Assembly (NCBI GenBank): GCA_963837325.1
Contig: CAWIMV010000001.1
Span: 248,001-312,000, forward strand
From: CAVQKZ01 sp963837325
GTDB taxonomy: Bacteria > Actinomycetota > Actinomycetes > Mycobacteriales > Jatrophihabitantaceae
DNA: 64,000 nt
Reading direction: 5' to 3'
A model generated the notes under the pieces. That model was given only the letters and a program-made list of their open reading frames with translations, was not told the DNA's origin and ran no database searches. The position numbers and the translations under genes were made by a program. Every line of letters begins with the position of its first letter. The first letter of the stretch is position 1. This document shows, one piece after another, positions 18,901-27,092 of this stretch.

Positions 18901-19423
18901 TCTGCACGATGTAGGCCGAGCTGCCGGCCGCAATCCCGACCGCCGTGGTCGAGCCCGCCCGCTTGGGCAGGGGCACGCCGCCGTTCTTGGTCTTGATGAC
19001 GAACCCGGCCGGATCGACCATGTTGAACTCGCCGCTGGCCTTGTCGAGCAGCAGCGTGCTGTTCGTCAGCGGCACCACGCTCAGATCGGTCGCCTGTTTC
19101 GCGCTCACCTGAGTGTTCGCGTCGACGAGCCGCACCGTCGGCTTGCCGTTGGCGAGGTCCACCGCGACCGGCGCGCGCTCGTCATTGAGGAAGACCGACC
19201 CGTAGAACAGGTCGAAGGCCTGCGCCTTCTTGGGCCGCACGGCGTAGGAGACGATCGCAACCGTGCCGGCGACGAGGACCAGAGCCGCGACCAGGGCAAT
19301 CGCCTGCCGGCGGTTGGGCGCCGTACTGGGGCCGGCGGAAGCAGCCGGGCGGAACGCGGCCGGGTCGCGTCGACGACCGGCCACGAGCCCTCCATCTGGC
19401 CGGCCAGGCCCTGGTCGGCTCAC
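15935..19423 (-). CDS. Large membrane-anchored extracellular protein with fibronectin type III domain
   Basis: 1162 residues with a GTG start. A basic cytoplasmic tail of about 38 residues is followed by one membrane helix (AIALVAALVLVAGTVAIVSY) and a very long extracellular part. Residues about 65-450 contain repeated short beta-strand units that suggest a propeller-like fold. A fibronectin type III module (about 505-615: SVQLRWSYPL, then LTGLFPDTRYKITVTAYLNG) and further beta-sandwich repeats follow. Similar proteins head the FnIII-MoxR-DUF58-TgpA clusters of actinobacteria, with a Ser/Thr kinase nearby. It is probably the surface or wall-facing component. The function is unknown. It shares a divergent promoter region of about 205 bases with ctaD. 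Confidence 0.82.
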   Translation of the reverse strand: MSRPGPGRPDGGLVAGRRRDPAAFRPAASAGPSTAPNRRQAIALVAALVLVAGTVAIVSYAVRPKKAQAFDLFYGSVFLNDERAPVAVDLANGKPTVRLVDANTQVSAKQATDLSVVPLTNSTLLLDKASGEFNMVDPAGFVIKTKNGGVPLPKRAGSTTAVGIAAGSSAYIVQTGATGTSVYLVGQSTVQSAIAAGAKVKPRAYAVMDEPGSTSPAGAASANGELWLRVGSGATRTIRQLTLPRGSNAGVALHSADRGRVPATSAIGVSTGRAGGDVVAVGAPTRVQVFTGSAAPRSFAVKGLTDVDAILAASNQRDTLSFLYHSSTGWSLVSVPAAGPGRVDPIALPGIDAGAALSAPAASHGALYAMEQGSAGRLWQIGIGGGVRVLPGAASYPVVRTASGHAAEVADFRDAYAVARGDRVLFDSPSHVQALALFTDGSRPPETIDKSAAVSLNASGDATSLAAGHTSRKPNGPKTPAKNTARAAPVQPISDTIRCKTVVQVPHIPTITQATPGSRSVQLRWSYPLLDTRDCAPSTYTVSVQLLSSAAPAPPAAVTVQGQDGINLTGLFPDTRYKITVTAYLNGRGTPSVPVEIATGPEGPAAPTNVQVSTDGSGNWTITWNSCGGVTEGCVQAATWSVIPNFCDGSGLSSAPAAISVAGDPTQHSFRATFPGNDSLLGRGLAFQVEGIGTRGTVGSPGSSSGCAYSWRPPVGSAMSLTASQPAATSLGGTATTTVNLALGNNPVRTAGGVGAQVTFRLTGPSGTKTVGPITFRGGSSQVSARFAGVQAGAHYDASASVSPPRHREAAVSVGPVTVVTRAEWPDLSVTASCPPDSGVIVLSCSLTVVIHGLGSAAANGERFDLADSSGVRCANTGFQLSKDNFDPASETIQQDVSLLAYNGDCTVTVALVEDGSARPPLVFGGTTSPAASTHINFGSASKLDASQGDFAVAWDSHNGGSSVRVSYQGGKSDQDVSRITTGWTEQIHAPNGSGCGSDNNQPSHGGTNVGVDPTCVNRYGSQTTGWAITVSYQDRAGGDEHSFTYQLSGGPPTYQPCSVPPGSFAAAWAGTATDPAVGVTFGGTAAQLAGCTDWRYVLKDTTGSFCGRSVPNGTPDANPTYVRDTCGGTPRTNTWTITIGYTDTAGDDQSAGPVLVGGTPP

Positions 19424-19628
19424 CTTGACGATGTATGACCCGGATTCGGGATAACTCGACGAGAATAACGGACGGGCCGAGCCGCCACTGCCGCCAAGCG
19501 GACGACCGACGCGTCTCGGCGCCCTGCCCGGTGGGCGAACCGGGGCCGGGACTGACTATCCTTCGAGGTACGGCGTTTGCCCGATCGTCGTGCGCACAGA
19601 CCTTGGCCAGCTCCGAGCGGGAGGCACG

Positions 19629-21431
19629 TTGACAACGACCGTCGAGCCCACCTCGGCACCGTCGCCGGAGCCCGTCAGCCCGCAGCCGATCGTGGCCCGG
19701 CCCTTCCCGGTGCACGAGGCCACCAAGGGTTCGATGCTGAGCCAGGTTCTGCGCACCACCGACCACAAACTGATCGGCCGGATGTACCTCGTCACGTCGC
19801 TGGCGTTCTTCGGAATCGGCGGCGTCATGGCGCTGATGATGCGCATCGAGCTGGCCCGTCCCGGCATGCAGTACCTCACGCCGGAGCAGTACAACCAGCT
19901 GTTCACGATGCACGGGACGATCATGCTGTTGCTGTTCGCGACGCCGATCGTGTTCGCATTCGCCAACCTTGTGCTGCCGTTACAGATCGGCTCGCCGGAC
20001 GTCGCGTTCCCAAGGTTGAACGCCTTCTCCTACTGGCTGTTCCTGTTCGGCGGAATCACCGCGTCGTCCGGCTTCCTCGTTCCCGGCGGCGCGGCCGACG
20101 CGGGTTGGACGCTCTACGCGCCACTCAACAACGACTTGAACTCACCCGGCGCGGGCACCGACCTGTGGATCATGGGCTTGGCTCTCGCCGGGCTGGGCAC
20201 GATCCTGGGCGCGGTCAACATGGTCACCACGGTGATCACGCTGCGGGCACCGGGCATGACGATGTTCCGACTGCCGATCTTCACCTGGAACATCATGGTG
20301 ACGAGCCTGCTGATCCTGCTCGCCTTCCCGATCCTCACGTCGGCCCTGCTCGTGCTCTGGATAGACCGGCATATGGGCGCCCAGGTCTTCGAACCAGCGA
20401 ACGGCGGCGCGATCCTCTGGCAACACCTGTTCTGGTTCTTCGGCCATCCCGAGGTCTACATCATCGCGTTGCCGTTCTTCGGCATCGTCACCGAGATCAT
20501 CCCGGTCTTCAGCCGCAAACCCCTGTTCGGCTACAAGGGCATGATTCTGGCGACGCTGTCGATCGCCGCGCTGTCGCTGACCGTGTGGGCCCACCACATG
20601 TTCACGACCGGGGCGGTCTTGCTGCCGTTCTTCTCGGTGATGACGTTCCTGATCGCCGTGCCGACCGGCATCAAGTTCTTCAACTGGATCGGCACCATGT
20701 GGCGCGGTTCGGTGACGTTCGAGACACCGATGCTGTTCGCGCTCGGGTTCATGGTCACGTTCCTCTTCGGCGGCCTGACCGGCGTCCTGCTCGCCAGCCC
20801 GCCCGTCGACTTCCACGTCTCCGACACGTACTTCGTCGTCGCGCACTTCCATTACGTGCTTTTCGGCACGATCGTGTTCGCGGTCTTCGGCGGCATCTAC
20901 TTCTGGTTCCCGAAGTACACCGGCCGCTACCTCGACGAGCGCCTGGGCAAGCTGCACTTCTGGCTCACGTTCTTCGGTTTCCACCTGACGTTCCTCGTGC
21001 AGCACTGGCTCGGCAACAAGGGCATGCCCCGTCGCTACGCCGACTACTTGCCGACCGACGGATTCACCACGCTGAACACCGTTTCGACGATCGGCTCGTT
21101 CGTGCTCGGGTTCTCGATGATCCCGTTCGCCTACAACATGTACAAGTCCTACCGCTTCGGCGAGATCGTCACCGCCGACGATCCCTGGGGTTTCGGCAAC
21201 TCCCTGGAATGGGCGACGTCGAGCCCGCCACCGCGGCACAACTTCACGTCGATCCCGCAGATCCGCTCCGAGCGGCCCGCGTTCGAGTACCACTACCCGC
21301 ACCTGCTGGATCGACTCGAAGCCGAAGCTCACTTTGGCAAGAAGCACGAGCCGGCTCAGGAAGTCGCCAGCTCAACGATCAGCGGCGACGGCGCCCGGCA
21401 AGGCCGGCGGGACCCCGACCCGGGCCAGTGA
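19629..21431 (+). CDS. ctaD: Cytochrome c oxidase subunit I (aa3 type)
   Basis: About 600 residues with 12 membrane helices, in the heme-copper oxidase superfamily. The active-site signatures are intact: HPEVYI (CuB His cross-linked to Tyr), AHHMF, and the heme ligands near VAHFHYVLFG. It forms the catalytic core that reduces O2 and pumps protons in the bc1-aa3 supercomplex. I prefer the TTG at 19629, four bases after GGGAGG, which gives the N-terminus TTTVEPT; a GTG at 19590 would add 13 residues but has no clear ribosome site. ctaD followed by serB on one strand is the same pair as in M. tuberculosis. Confidence 0.93.
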   Translation: MTTTVEPTSAPSPEPVSPQPIVARPFPVHEATKGSMLSQVLRTTDHKLIGRMYLVTSLAFFGIGGVMALMMRIELARPGMQYLTPEQYNQLFTMHGTIMLLLFATPIVFAFANLVLPLQIGSPDVAFPRLNAFSYWLFLFGGITASSGFLVPGGAADAGWTLYAPLNNDLNSPGAGTDLWIMGLALAGLGTILGAVNMVTTVITLRAPGMTMFRLPIFTWNIMVTSLLILLAFPILTSALLVLWIDRHMGAQVFEPANGGAILWQHLFWFFGHPEVYIIALPFFGIVTEIIPVFSRKPLFGYKGMILATLSIAALSLTVWAHHMFTTGAVLLPFFSVMTFLIAVPTGIKFFNWIGTMWRGSVTFETPMLFALGFMVTFLFGGLTGVLLASPPVDFHVSDTYFVVAHFHYVLFGTIVFAVFGGIYFWFPKYTGRYLDERLGKLHFWLTFFGFHLTFLVQHWLGNKGMPRRYADYLPTDGFTTLNTVSTIGSFVLGFSMIPFAYNMYKSYRFGEIVTADDPWGFGNSLEWATSSPPPRHNFTSIPQIRSERPAFEYHYPHLLDRLEAEAHFGKKHEPAQEVASSTISGDGARQGRRDPDPGQ

Positions 21432-21479
21432 CCTCGCGGCAGCGCGCTGCCAGACTGAGGTTCTTGGAGGGATTCGTTC

Positions 21480-22673
21480 ATGCAGCCGAACTCCGTGCTG
21501 GCCACCATCACGGGACGGGACCGACCTGGCGTCACCGCAGCGTTCTTCTCGGCGCTTGCGGCCCACGACGTCGACGTGCGCGACGTCGAGCAGGTGGTCA
21601 TCCGCGACCGGCTCATCCTCGCCGTGCTGTTCGACCTACGCGGCGATCCCGCTGCGCTGCGCAAGTCGGTGACCCGGGCCGCCACCGCCCTCGGGATGGA
21701 ATCCGAGATCGTGATCGCCGATGATGCCAACGCCAGGCATCGTCCGCCTCGCGGCCAGCAGAGCCATGTCATCGTGCTTGGCCACCCCTTGCGACCGGGT
21801 GCGCTGAGCCACATCGCGCAGCGCATCGCCGACATCGGCGGCAACATCGAATCGGTGACGCAGCTGGCCAAGGAACCGGTGAGCAGCGTCGAGATGATCG
21901 TCCGGACCGGCGACCCGGCCCAGCTGCGCGCCGTGCTCGTGCAGGCGGCCGACGACACCGGCGTCGACATCGCCGTCGAGCAGGCCGGCTTGCGCCGCCG
22001 GGCCAAGCGGCTCGTCGTCCTGGACGTCGACTCGACGCTCATCCGCGACGAGGCGATCGACCTGCTCGCCGAACGCGCCGGAGTGAGTGAGCAGGTCCGA
22101 GCGATCACGGAACGGGCGATGGGCGGCGATCTGGACTTCAGCGAGTCGTTGCGGGCCCGGGTGGCCTTGCTCGCCGGCCTTCCGGCTGCCGAGGTCGAAT
22201 CAGTGCGGGATGCACTGCGGCTCACGCCCGGCGCCCGCACGTTCGTGCACACGTTGCGCAGCCTCGGTCATCAGGTCGGCGTCGTCAGCGGTGGCTTCAG
22301 CGTGTTCACCGACCGGTTCGTGGCCGAACTCGACCTGGACTTCGCCGCGGCGAACGAGTTGGGGATCGTCGACGGCCGAGTCAGCGGCCATGTTCTCGGG
22401 CCCGTGCTGGACCGGCCCGGCAAGGCCCACGCGCTGGAGGGCTTCGCCAAGCAATTCGGCGTGCCGCTGTCTCAGACCGTGGCCGTCGGCGACGGCGCGA
22501 ATGACATCGACATGCTCGCGGCGGCCGGCTTGGGCATCGCCTTCAACGCCAAATCGGCTTTGCGCGGCGTGGCCGACACCTCGGTCAACCTGCCGTTCCT
22601 GGACACGGTCTTGTTCGTGCTCGGGATCCCGCGCGAGGACATCGACGAGGCCGGCGAACTGCGCACGCCCTGA
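21480..22673 (+). CDS. serB: Phosphoserine phosphatase with N-terminal ACT domains
   Basis: 397 residues. Two ACT-like domains (about 4-80 and 95-170, with ITGRDRPGVTAAFFSAL and LGHPLRPGALSHIAQR) precede a HAD phosphatase domain (about 178-390). The catalytic DVDSTLI has nucleophile D182 and acid D184; VVSGGF and VGDGANDIDML complete the HAD motifs. It catalyses the last step of serine synthesis, phosphoserine to serine, and the ACT domains suggest serine or other amino-acid feedback, as in mycobacterial SerB2. It has an ATG with a GGAGG ribosome site and lies 48 bases after ctaD. Confidence 0.93.
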   Translation: MQPNSVLATITGRDRPGVTAAFFSALAAHDVDVRDVEQVVIRDRLILAVLFDLRGDPAALRKSVTRAATALGMESEIVIADDANARHRPPRGQQSHVIVLGHPLRPGALSHIAQRIADIGGNIESVTQLAKEPVSSVEMIVRTGDPAQLRAVLVQAADDTGVDIAVEQAGLRRRAKRLVVLDVDSTLIRDEAIDLLAERAGVSEQVRAITERAMGGDLDFSESLRARVALLAGLPAAEVESVRDALRLTPGARTFVHTLRSLGHQVGVVSGGFSVFTDRFVAELDLDFAAANELGIVDGRVSGHVLGPVLDRPGKAHALEGFAKQFGVPLSQTVAVGDGANDIDMLAAAGLGIAFNAKSALRGVADTSVNLPFLDTVLFVLGIPREDIDEAGELRTP

Positions 22674-22688
22674 GCCGATGGAACGGGC

Positions 22689-23279
22689 TCAGCGACGTTC
22701 GCGAGCTGGCCCGACCAGCGCCCCGATGCCGATGACCAGAAACCCGCCGACGGCCACGTAGAAGCCGATCCGGGCGTGCTTGAGGTACTGGCTGTAGGCG
22801 GGCCCGTTGGCCAGCTTGATCGCCACGAACGTCACCGCGATCGCGGCGGCCGCGCCGAGCGCCCCGATGGCCCGGAACGCGTTTGTGAGGGGCGAGGGCA
22901 GGTTCGCCAGCAGGGCGAACACCACGACGGCCACCAGCAGCGCCCAGCCCAACCAGGAGAAGTACAGCTTCGCGGTTCCGGCTGCGGGCACGGTGTCGCG
23001 GCTGAGCACTCGATGGATAGTGCGGAAGTGCGAGTCGGGTTCGGTGCCGCGCGTCAACCAGTCCAGCACGGTGAACGAGAGCACAACCAACACGGCGCCC
23101 ACCGCGGCAATCACTGTTCCCAGCACGCCGAACGCCAGGCCCGGCCCGGGGTCGAGGCGGGCCATCCGGGTCGTCTCCGGCCCCATTGCCGCCGGCTGGC
23201 CGTAGCCGGGCGGGGCCGTCGAGGGCTGCTGCTCGGGCGACGGTTGGGGTCCGGTTCCGGGGGAGGTCGGTCCAGTCAT
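22689..23279 (-). CDS. Small four-helix membrane protein of unknown function
   Basis: 196 residues. A Pro/Gln/Gly-rich cytoplasmic N-terminus of about 45 residues is followed by four hydrophobic helices: VLGTVIAAVGAVLVVLSF, LGWALLVAVVVFALLA, AIGALGAAAAIAVTFVA and FYVAVGGFLVIGIGALVG. I do not recognise a named family. Proline-rich heads like this are common in actinobacterial envelope proteins. It is convergent with serB, with a 15-base gap, and lies upstream of a pncA-like gene on the other side. The start is ATG. No motif suggests enzyme activity. Confidence 0.72.
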   Translation of the reverse strand: MTGPTSPGTGPQPSPEQQPSTAPPGYGQPAAMGPETTRMARLDPGPGLAFGVLGTVIAAVGAVLVVLSFTVLDWLTRGTEPDSHFRTIHRVLSRDTVPAAGTAKLYFSWLGWALLVAVVVFALLANLPSPLTNAFRAIGALGAAAAIAVTFVAIKLANGPAYSQYLKHARIGFYVAVGGFLVIGIGALVGPARERR

Positions 23280-23310
23280 TGCGCGAACCTAGCCCACATC
23301 AGCCTGGCCG

Positions 23311-23880
23311 TCAGCCGCGCACTGTCGGTTCACCGACGAGGGTGACACCGGCCGCGCGCATTTCGGCCAGGGCGGCGGCGACCGTCTCGGCCGAGACGCC
23401 GGCGGTCAGGTCCAGACGCACCGTGGTGGCGAAGCCGGCCCGGGCCGCGTCCAGGGCCGTGGCCCGAACGCAATGGTCGGTGGCGATACCGACGATTTCG
23501 ACGGTGTCGACGGCGTGGGCGTGCAGCCACTCGGCCAGCGCGACGCCGTCGGCCGCCGCCTCGAAGCCGGAGTAGGCGGCGGCGTACTCGCCCTTGTCGA
23601 AGACCGCCTCGACATGCCTGGTGTCCAGGTCGCGATGCAACTGCTCGCCGCCGGTGCCGACGACGCAGTGCCGGGGCCAGGTGCTGCGGAAGTCGGGCGC
23701 GGCCGAGAAGTGCGCGCCGGGATCGATGTGGTGATCGCGGGTGGCGACGGCGTGGTCGAAGCCGCCCTGCTCGAGGCGAGCGCTCACCGCCCGCGCGACG
23801 TCGGCGCCCCCGGCTACCGCGAGCGAACCGCCTTCACAGAAGTCGTTCTGGACGTCGACCACGAGCACCGCACTTGCCAC
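23311..23880 (-). CDS. pncA: Nicotinamidase / isochorismatase-family amidase
   Basis: 189 residues. The catalytic triad of PncA is visible: D9 in VVDVQNDF, the lysine in AVFDKGEYA, and nucleophile C137 in GIATDHCVRATALDA. The metal ligands lie in TRDHHIDPGAHF. It converts nicotinamide to nicotinate, which the neighbouring pncB product then uses, so the two form an NAD salvage pair on one strand. The GTG at 23880 is chosen because the protein then begins MASAVLVVDVQ, as expected for the family; the longer in-frame extension runs into the intergenic repeats. The cis-peptide region and length match nicotinamidases rather than isochorismatases. Confidence 0.88.
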   Translation of the reverse strand: MASAVLVVDVQNDFCEGGSLAVAGGADVARAVSARLEQGGFDHAVATRDHHIDPGAHFSAAPDFRSTWPRHCVVGTGGEQLHRDLDTRHVEAVFDKGEYAAAYSGFEAAADGVALAEWLHAHAVDTVEIVGIATDHCVRATALDAARAGFATTVRLDLTAGVSAETVAAALAEMRAAGVTLVGEPTVRG

Positions 23881-23911
23881 CTGACCACCGTAACCAACGC
23901 GCTCGTCGCGC

Positions 23912-23999
23912 TTTTCCCCGCTGGTGCCCGGCCCGTTCGCGGTTTTCCCCGCTGGTGGCCGGATTCGGGGTCCCAAACCGAGCACCAGCGGGGAAAACC
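23912..23999. repeat. Three-copy intergenic repeat (two direct, one inverted)
   Basis: TTTTCCCCGCTGGTG occurs at 23912-23926 and 23943-23957, and its complement CACCAGCGGGGAAAA lies at 23983-23997. The inverted copy pairs perfectly over 17 bp with the second copy (23941-23957) and over 16 bp with the first, so two mutually exclusive hairpins can form. The repeats lie between pncB and pncA. No T-run follows on either strand. Confidence 0.75.
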
Positions 24000-24025
24000 T
24001 GACGCAGACCGCGGCGCCGCGGGGG

Positions 24026-25306
24026 TCAGGTTGCGGAGACCACGCGGGTGGGGATGGCCGGTTCGCCGCGCGAGAGCTTCATGCCGTCCCACGGCAGCGT
24101 GACGACCGCGTCCTGCAAGTGCTCGCGCGACTGGGCCAGGTCCGGCACCCCGTCGACGAGACTGCCCTTGCGGATGAAGGCCCGCTGCATCAAGCGCTCA
24201 CCCGGCCCCGGCTGGGGGACGGGACCGACGACCACGATCTCCTCGGTGGCGGTGCCCGTCGGTTTGTGGGCCCGCAGGGCCGTCTTCCGGCCGCCGTTGC
24301 TCTGCTTGTGCTCGGAGCGCTTGGCCACTGGGCGTCCGTCGACCTCGACCAGCTTGTAGACCAGCCCGGCCGTGGGCGCCCCGGACCCGACCACCACCGC
24401 GGTACCCGCGCCGTACGAGTCGACCGGGGTCGCGCCCAGAGCGGCGATCGAGAACTCGTCCAAGTCTCCGCTGACGACGATCCGGGTGCCCGTCGCGCCC
24501 AGGCTGTCGAGTTGCTGACGAGCCTGGCGGGCCAGCACGCCGAGGTCGCCGGAGTCGATCCGCACCCCGCCGAGTTCGGGGCCGGCGACCTCGACGGCAA
24601 GCTCGATGCCGCGGGTGATGTCGTAGGTGTCGACGAGCAGCGTGGTCGACGGCCCCATGGCCGCCACCTGGGCGGTGAAGGCGGCCCGTTCGTCGTCGTG
24701 CAACAGCGTGAAGGAGTGCGCCGCCGTCCCCGCGGTCGGGATGCCGTAGCACGCGCTGGCCGCAAGGTTGGACGTCGACGCGAAGCCGGCCAGGTAGGCC
24801 GCCCGCGCCGACGCGATTGCGGCCTGCTCGTGGGTGCGTCGCGAGCCCATCTCGATGATCGGCCGCCCGGCCGCAGCGGTCACCATGCGCGATGCCGCGG
24901 CGGCAACGGCACAGTCGTGGTTGAGCACGGACAGCGCGAGCGTCTCCAGCACCACCGCCTCGGCGAACGTGCCCGTGACGGTCAGGATCGGTGAGTACGG
25001 AAAGAACAGCTCCCCTTCCGGATAGCCGTCGACGTCGCCGCTGAACCGGTAGTCGCCCAGGTACTCCGCGGTCGTGTCGGCCACCACTCCGCAATCGCGC
25101 AACCAGGCGAGCGTCTCGGCGTCGAACCGGAACTGCGCGATCGCCTCGAGCAGTCGCCCGGTGCCCGCTACGACGCCGTAGCGCCGCCCGTCGGGCAGCC
25201 GCCGGGCGAACACCTCGAAGACGCAGCTTCGCTCGGCCGTACCGTCGCGCAGCGCCGAGTCGAGCATGGTGAGTTCGTAACGGTCAGTCAGCAGCGCCGT
25301 CGTCAT
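24026..25306 (-). CDS. pncB: Nicotinate phosphoribosyltransferase
   Basis: 426 residues. The N-terminal ALLTDRYELTMLDSALRDG, the active-site region EMGSRRTHEQAAI and GVRIDSGDL are diagnostic for nicotinate phosphoribosyltransferase. It makes nicotinate mononucleotide from nicotinate and PRPP in the Preiss-Handler route. It is divergent from clpS across 139 bases, as pncB1 is from clpS in M. tuberculosis. It is followed on the same strand by pncA, which supplies its substrate. The start is ATG. I see no clear operator for an NAD-responsive regulator in the divergent gap. Confidence 0.93.
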   Translation of the reverse strand: MTTALLTDRYELTMLDSALRDGTAERSCVFEVFARRLPDGRRYGVVAGTGRLLEAIAQFRFDAETLAWLRDCGVVADTTAEYLGDYRFSGDVDGYPEGELFFPYSPILTVTGTFAEAVVLETLALSVLNHDCAVAAAASRMVTAAAGRPIIEMGSRRTHEQAAIASARAAYLAGFASTSNLAASACYGIPTAGTAAHSFTLLHDDERAAFTAQVAAMGPSTTLLVDTYDITRGIELAVEVAGPELGGVRIDSGDLGVLARQARQQLDSLGATGTRIVVSGDLDEFSIAALGATPVDSYGAGTAVVVGSGAPTAGLVYKLVEVDGRPVAKRSEHKQSNGGRKTALRAHKPTGTATEEIVVVGPVPQPGPGERLMQRAFIRKGSLVDGVPDLAQSREHLQDAVVTLPWDGMKLSRGEPAIPTRVVSAT

Positions 25307-25445
25307 AGGACGATGTTGTCAGACCACCCCAGTGCTCACGCGCCGCGCTTCGGTCCAACGGCGACGCCGACGCCGGCCATGTTCGGCAACCTGGTCGAAG
25401 CGACGGGTTGGGGTCGGGGCGCCGGCCCGTGCCACCATAGGGAGC

Positions 25446-25748
25446 ATGCCGGGGACCCTCACGCCGCACCGCGAGGCGGCGCCGCAGCAGGACGTGCAGA
25501 CAGCGGCCGACCCTGACCTGCCGTGGATCACGATCGTCTGGAATGACCCGATCAACTTGATGAGTTACGTGACGCACGTCTTCATGACCGTGTTCGGCTA
25601 TCCGAAGAGCAAGGCCGAGAAGCTCATGCTCGACGTGCACCGGCGGGGCAAGGCCGTCGTGTCCTCGGGCCCGCGGGAGCGGATGGAGCTCGATGTGGCC
25701 ACCCTGCACGGCTACGGGCTGTGGGCCACGTTGCAGCACGATTCGTGA
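25446..25748 (+). CDS. clpS: ATP-dependent Clp protease adaptor ClpS
   Basis: 100 residues. The conserved core is present: ITIVWNDPINLMSYVTHVFM, then GYPKSKAEKLMLDVHRRGKA and ERMELDVATLHGYGLWATL. ClpS delivers N-degron substrates to ClpC/ClpP. The flexible N-terminal tail of about 25 residues fits the family. The ATG at 25446 follows GGGAGC and gives the standard length; upstream in-frame sequence is low quality. The stop overlaps the GTG of the next gene (GTGA), so the two are coupled. It opens a conserved actinobacterial block that runs to rdgB. Confidence 0.93.
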   Translation: MPGTLTPHREAAPQQDVQTAADPDLPWITIVWNDPINLMSYVTHVFMTVFGYPKSKAEKLMLDVHRRGKAVVSSGPRERMELDVATLHGYGLWATLQHDS

Positions 25749-26218
25749 AGGTACGTCGCCGCGGTGAGCTGATCCGGTTGCGGCTCGACCCGGTCGAGGT
25801 CCGGCTGCTCGCGCGGTTGTTCGACGACTTGTCCGAGTTGGTGAGCGAGGTCGGCGAGAGTGGCCCCGAGCCGGTGCAGCGCCGGCTGTTCCCGGCCGCC
25901 TATCCCGACGACGCCGAAGCCGAAGCGGAGTTCCGCTCGCTCACCGAGCTGACGCTGCGCGCGGAGCGATCCCAGCGTGTTCGCGCCTGCGCCGCCGAAC
26001 TGCCGGACGGCCCGGGTGAAGTCGAGCTCACAAGTGAGAGCGGCGAGCGCTGGATCCAGGTCCTCAACGATGTGCGGCTGACGTTGGGCACCCAGCTTGA
26101 TGTCAGCGAAGAGGACGGGCCGGAGATCGATCCGGACGATCCGATGGCGCAAGAACGGGCGATCTACTACTGGCTCACCGCGGTCCAGGACTCACTCGTC
26201 GTCGCCCTGATGGACTGA
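25745..26218 (+). CDS. DUF2017 family protein
   Basis: 157 residues from GTG 25745, which overlaps the clpS stop by 4 bases. The N-terminus KVRRRGELIRLRLDPVEVRL and the helix LLARLFDDLSELV are typical of DUF2017, a family found just after clpS in actinobacteria. The C-terminus ends with an acidic linker and WLTAVQDSLVVALMD. It is helical and soluble, with no catalytic motif. The coupling to clpS suggests a role with the Clp machinery or stress regulation, but no activity is established by the sequence. Confidence 0.8.
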   Translation: MKVRRRGELIRLRLDPVEVRLLARLFDDLSELVSEVGESGPEPVQRRLFPAAYPDDAEAEAEFRSLTELTLRAERSQRVRACAAELPDGPGEVELTSESGERWIQVLNDVRLTLGTQLDVSEEDGPEIDPDDPMAQERAIYYWLTAVQDSLVVALMD

Positions 26219-26236
26219 CCGGTAATCTCGGACCTT

Positions 26237-26653
26237 GTGCTGAGCATCGACCGGGCGACGTGGGACGCGATCGTGGCGCATGCCCGCCGTGACCACCCGG
26301 ACGAGGCGTGCGGCGTCGTGGCCGGCCCCGAGGGCAGTGACCGCCCGGCCCGGTTCATCCCGATGCTCAATGCCGCGCGGTCGCCCACGTTCTACGAGTT
26401 CGATTCGGCTGACCTGCTCCAGTTGTACAAGGAGATGGCCGCCAACGACGAAGAGCCGGTGGTCATTTACCACTCCCACACCGCCACCGAGGCCTACCCG
26501 TCGCGCACGGACATCTCCTACGCCTCCGAGCCCAACGCCCACTATGTGCTGGTGTCGACCCGGACGCCCGACACCGAGGAGTTCCGCTCCTTCCGAATCC
26601 TCGACGGCGAGGTCACCGAGGAACCCGTTCAGGTGGTCGATTCCTATGAATAG
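26237..26653 (+). CDS. mec: CysO-cysteine peptidase, JAMM/MPN family
   Basis: 138 residues with the complete JAMM zinc motif: H79-S-H81, then seven residues, Ser, two residues and Asp (HSHTATEAYPSRTD), with an upstream Glu in DEACGV. In M. tuberculosis, Mec clips cysteine from the CysO carrier after CysM has loaded sulfur. The three genes occur here in the same order mec, cysO, cysM. A non-ATG start (GTG at 26237) is used. A gap of 158 bases with a possible stress promoter separates it from cysO. Confidence 0.9.
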   Translation: MLSIDRATWDAIVAHARRDHPDEACGVVAGPEGSDRPARFIPMLNAARSPTFYEFDSADLLQLYKEMAANDEEPVVIYHSHTATEAYPSRTDISYASEPNAHYVLVSTRTPDTEEFRSFRILDGEVTEEPVQVVDSYE

Positions 26654-26740
26654 CGCGTTGATAGAGCGGGTTTTGCTGGGGCACAGAGGGGCAGACGTCC
26701 GTTACGACTGTTGGTGAGATCCGCCACCCATCGCGTGGAT

Positions 26741-26767
26741 GGGACGATTACCGCTAACGATCTGCGT
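26741..26767 (+). promoter_or_regulatory. Possible SigR/SigH-like promoter in front of cysO
   Basis: GGGACG (26741-26746), then 18 bases, then GTT (26765-26767) resembles the thiol-stress sigma consensus GGGAAT-N18-GTT, with two mismatches in the -35 box. It ends 44 bases before cysO. The cysO-cysM pathway is known to respond to oxidative stress in mycobacteria. The match is weak and could be chance. Confidence 0.25.
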
Positions 26768-26811
26768 TCCCCCTAATACCTAGGTCCACTCCCGACAGGA
26801 GCAGCAATCCC

Positions 26812-27087
26812 ATGGCCATCGAGGTCAAGATCCCGACCATCCTCCGCAGTTACACCGAGGGCGCGAAGACCGTCGACGGAAGCGGCGACACGCTCGCGGC
26901 CCTCATCGAGAACCTGGACGGCAGCCACCCCGGACTCAAAGGGCGCCTGATCACCGACGACGGTGGGCTGCACCGCTTCGTCAACGTTTACGTCAATGAC
27001 GAGGATGTCCGCTTTACCGGGTCACTCGACACGGCGCTCAAGGACGGCGACGCCGTGACGATCCTGCCGGCGGTTGCCGGGGGCTGA
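26812..27087 (+). CDS. cysO: Sulfur carrier protein CysO (MoaD/ThiS family)
   Basis: 91 residues with a ubiquitin-like beta-grasp fold. It starts AIEVKIPTILRSYTEGAKTV and ends in the required Gly-Gly (ILPAVAGG), the site that becomes a thiocarboxylate. It donates sulfur to O-phosphoserine on CysM to build cysteine independently of free sulfide. A GACAGGAGC ribosome site precedes the ATG. cysM begins 5 bases after its stop, so the carrier and synthase are co-translated. Confidence 0.93.
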   Translation: MAIEVKIPTILRSYTEGAKTVDGSGDTLAALIENLDGSHPGLKGRLITDDGGLHRFVNVYVNDEDVRFTGSLDTALKDGDAVTILPAVAGG

Positions 27088-27092
27088 GGGTC

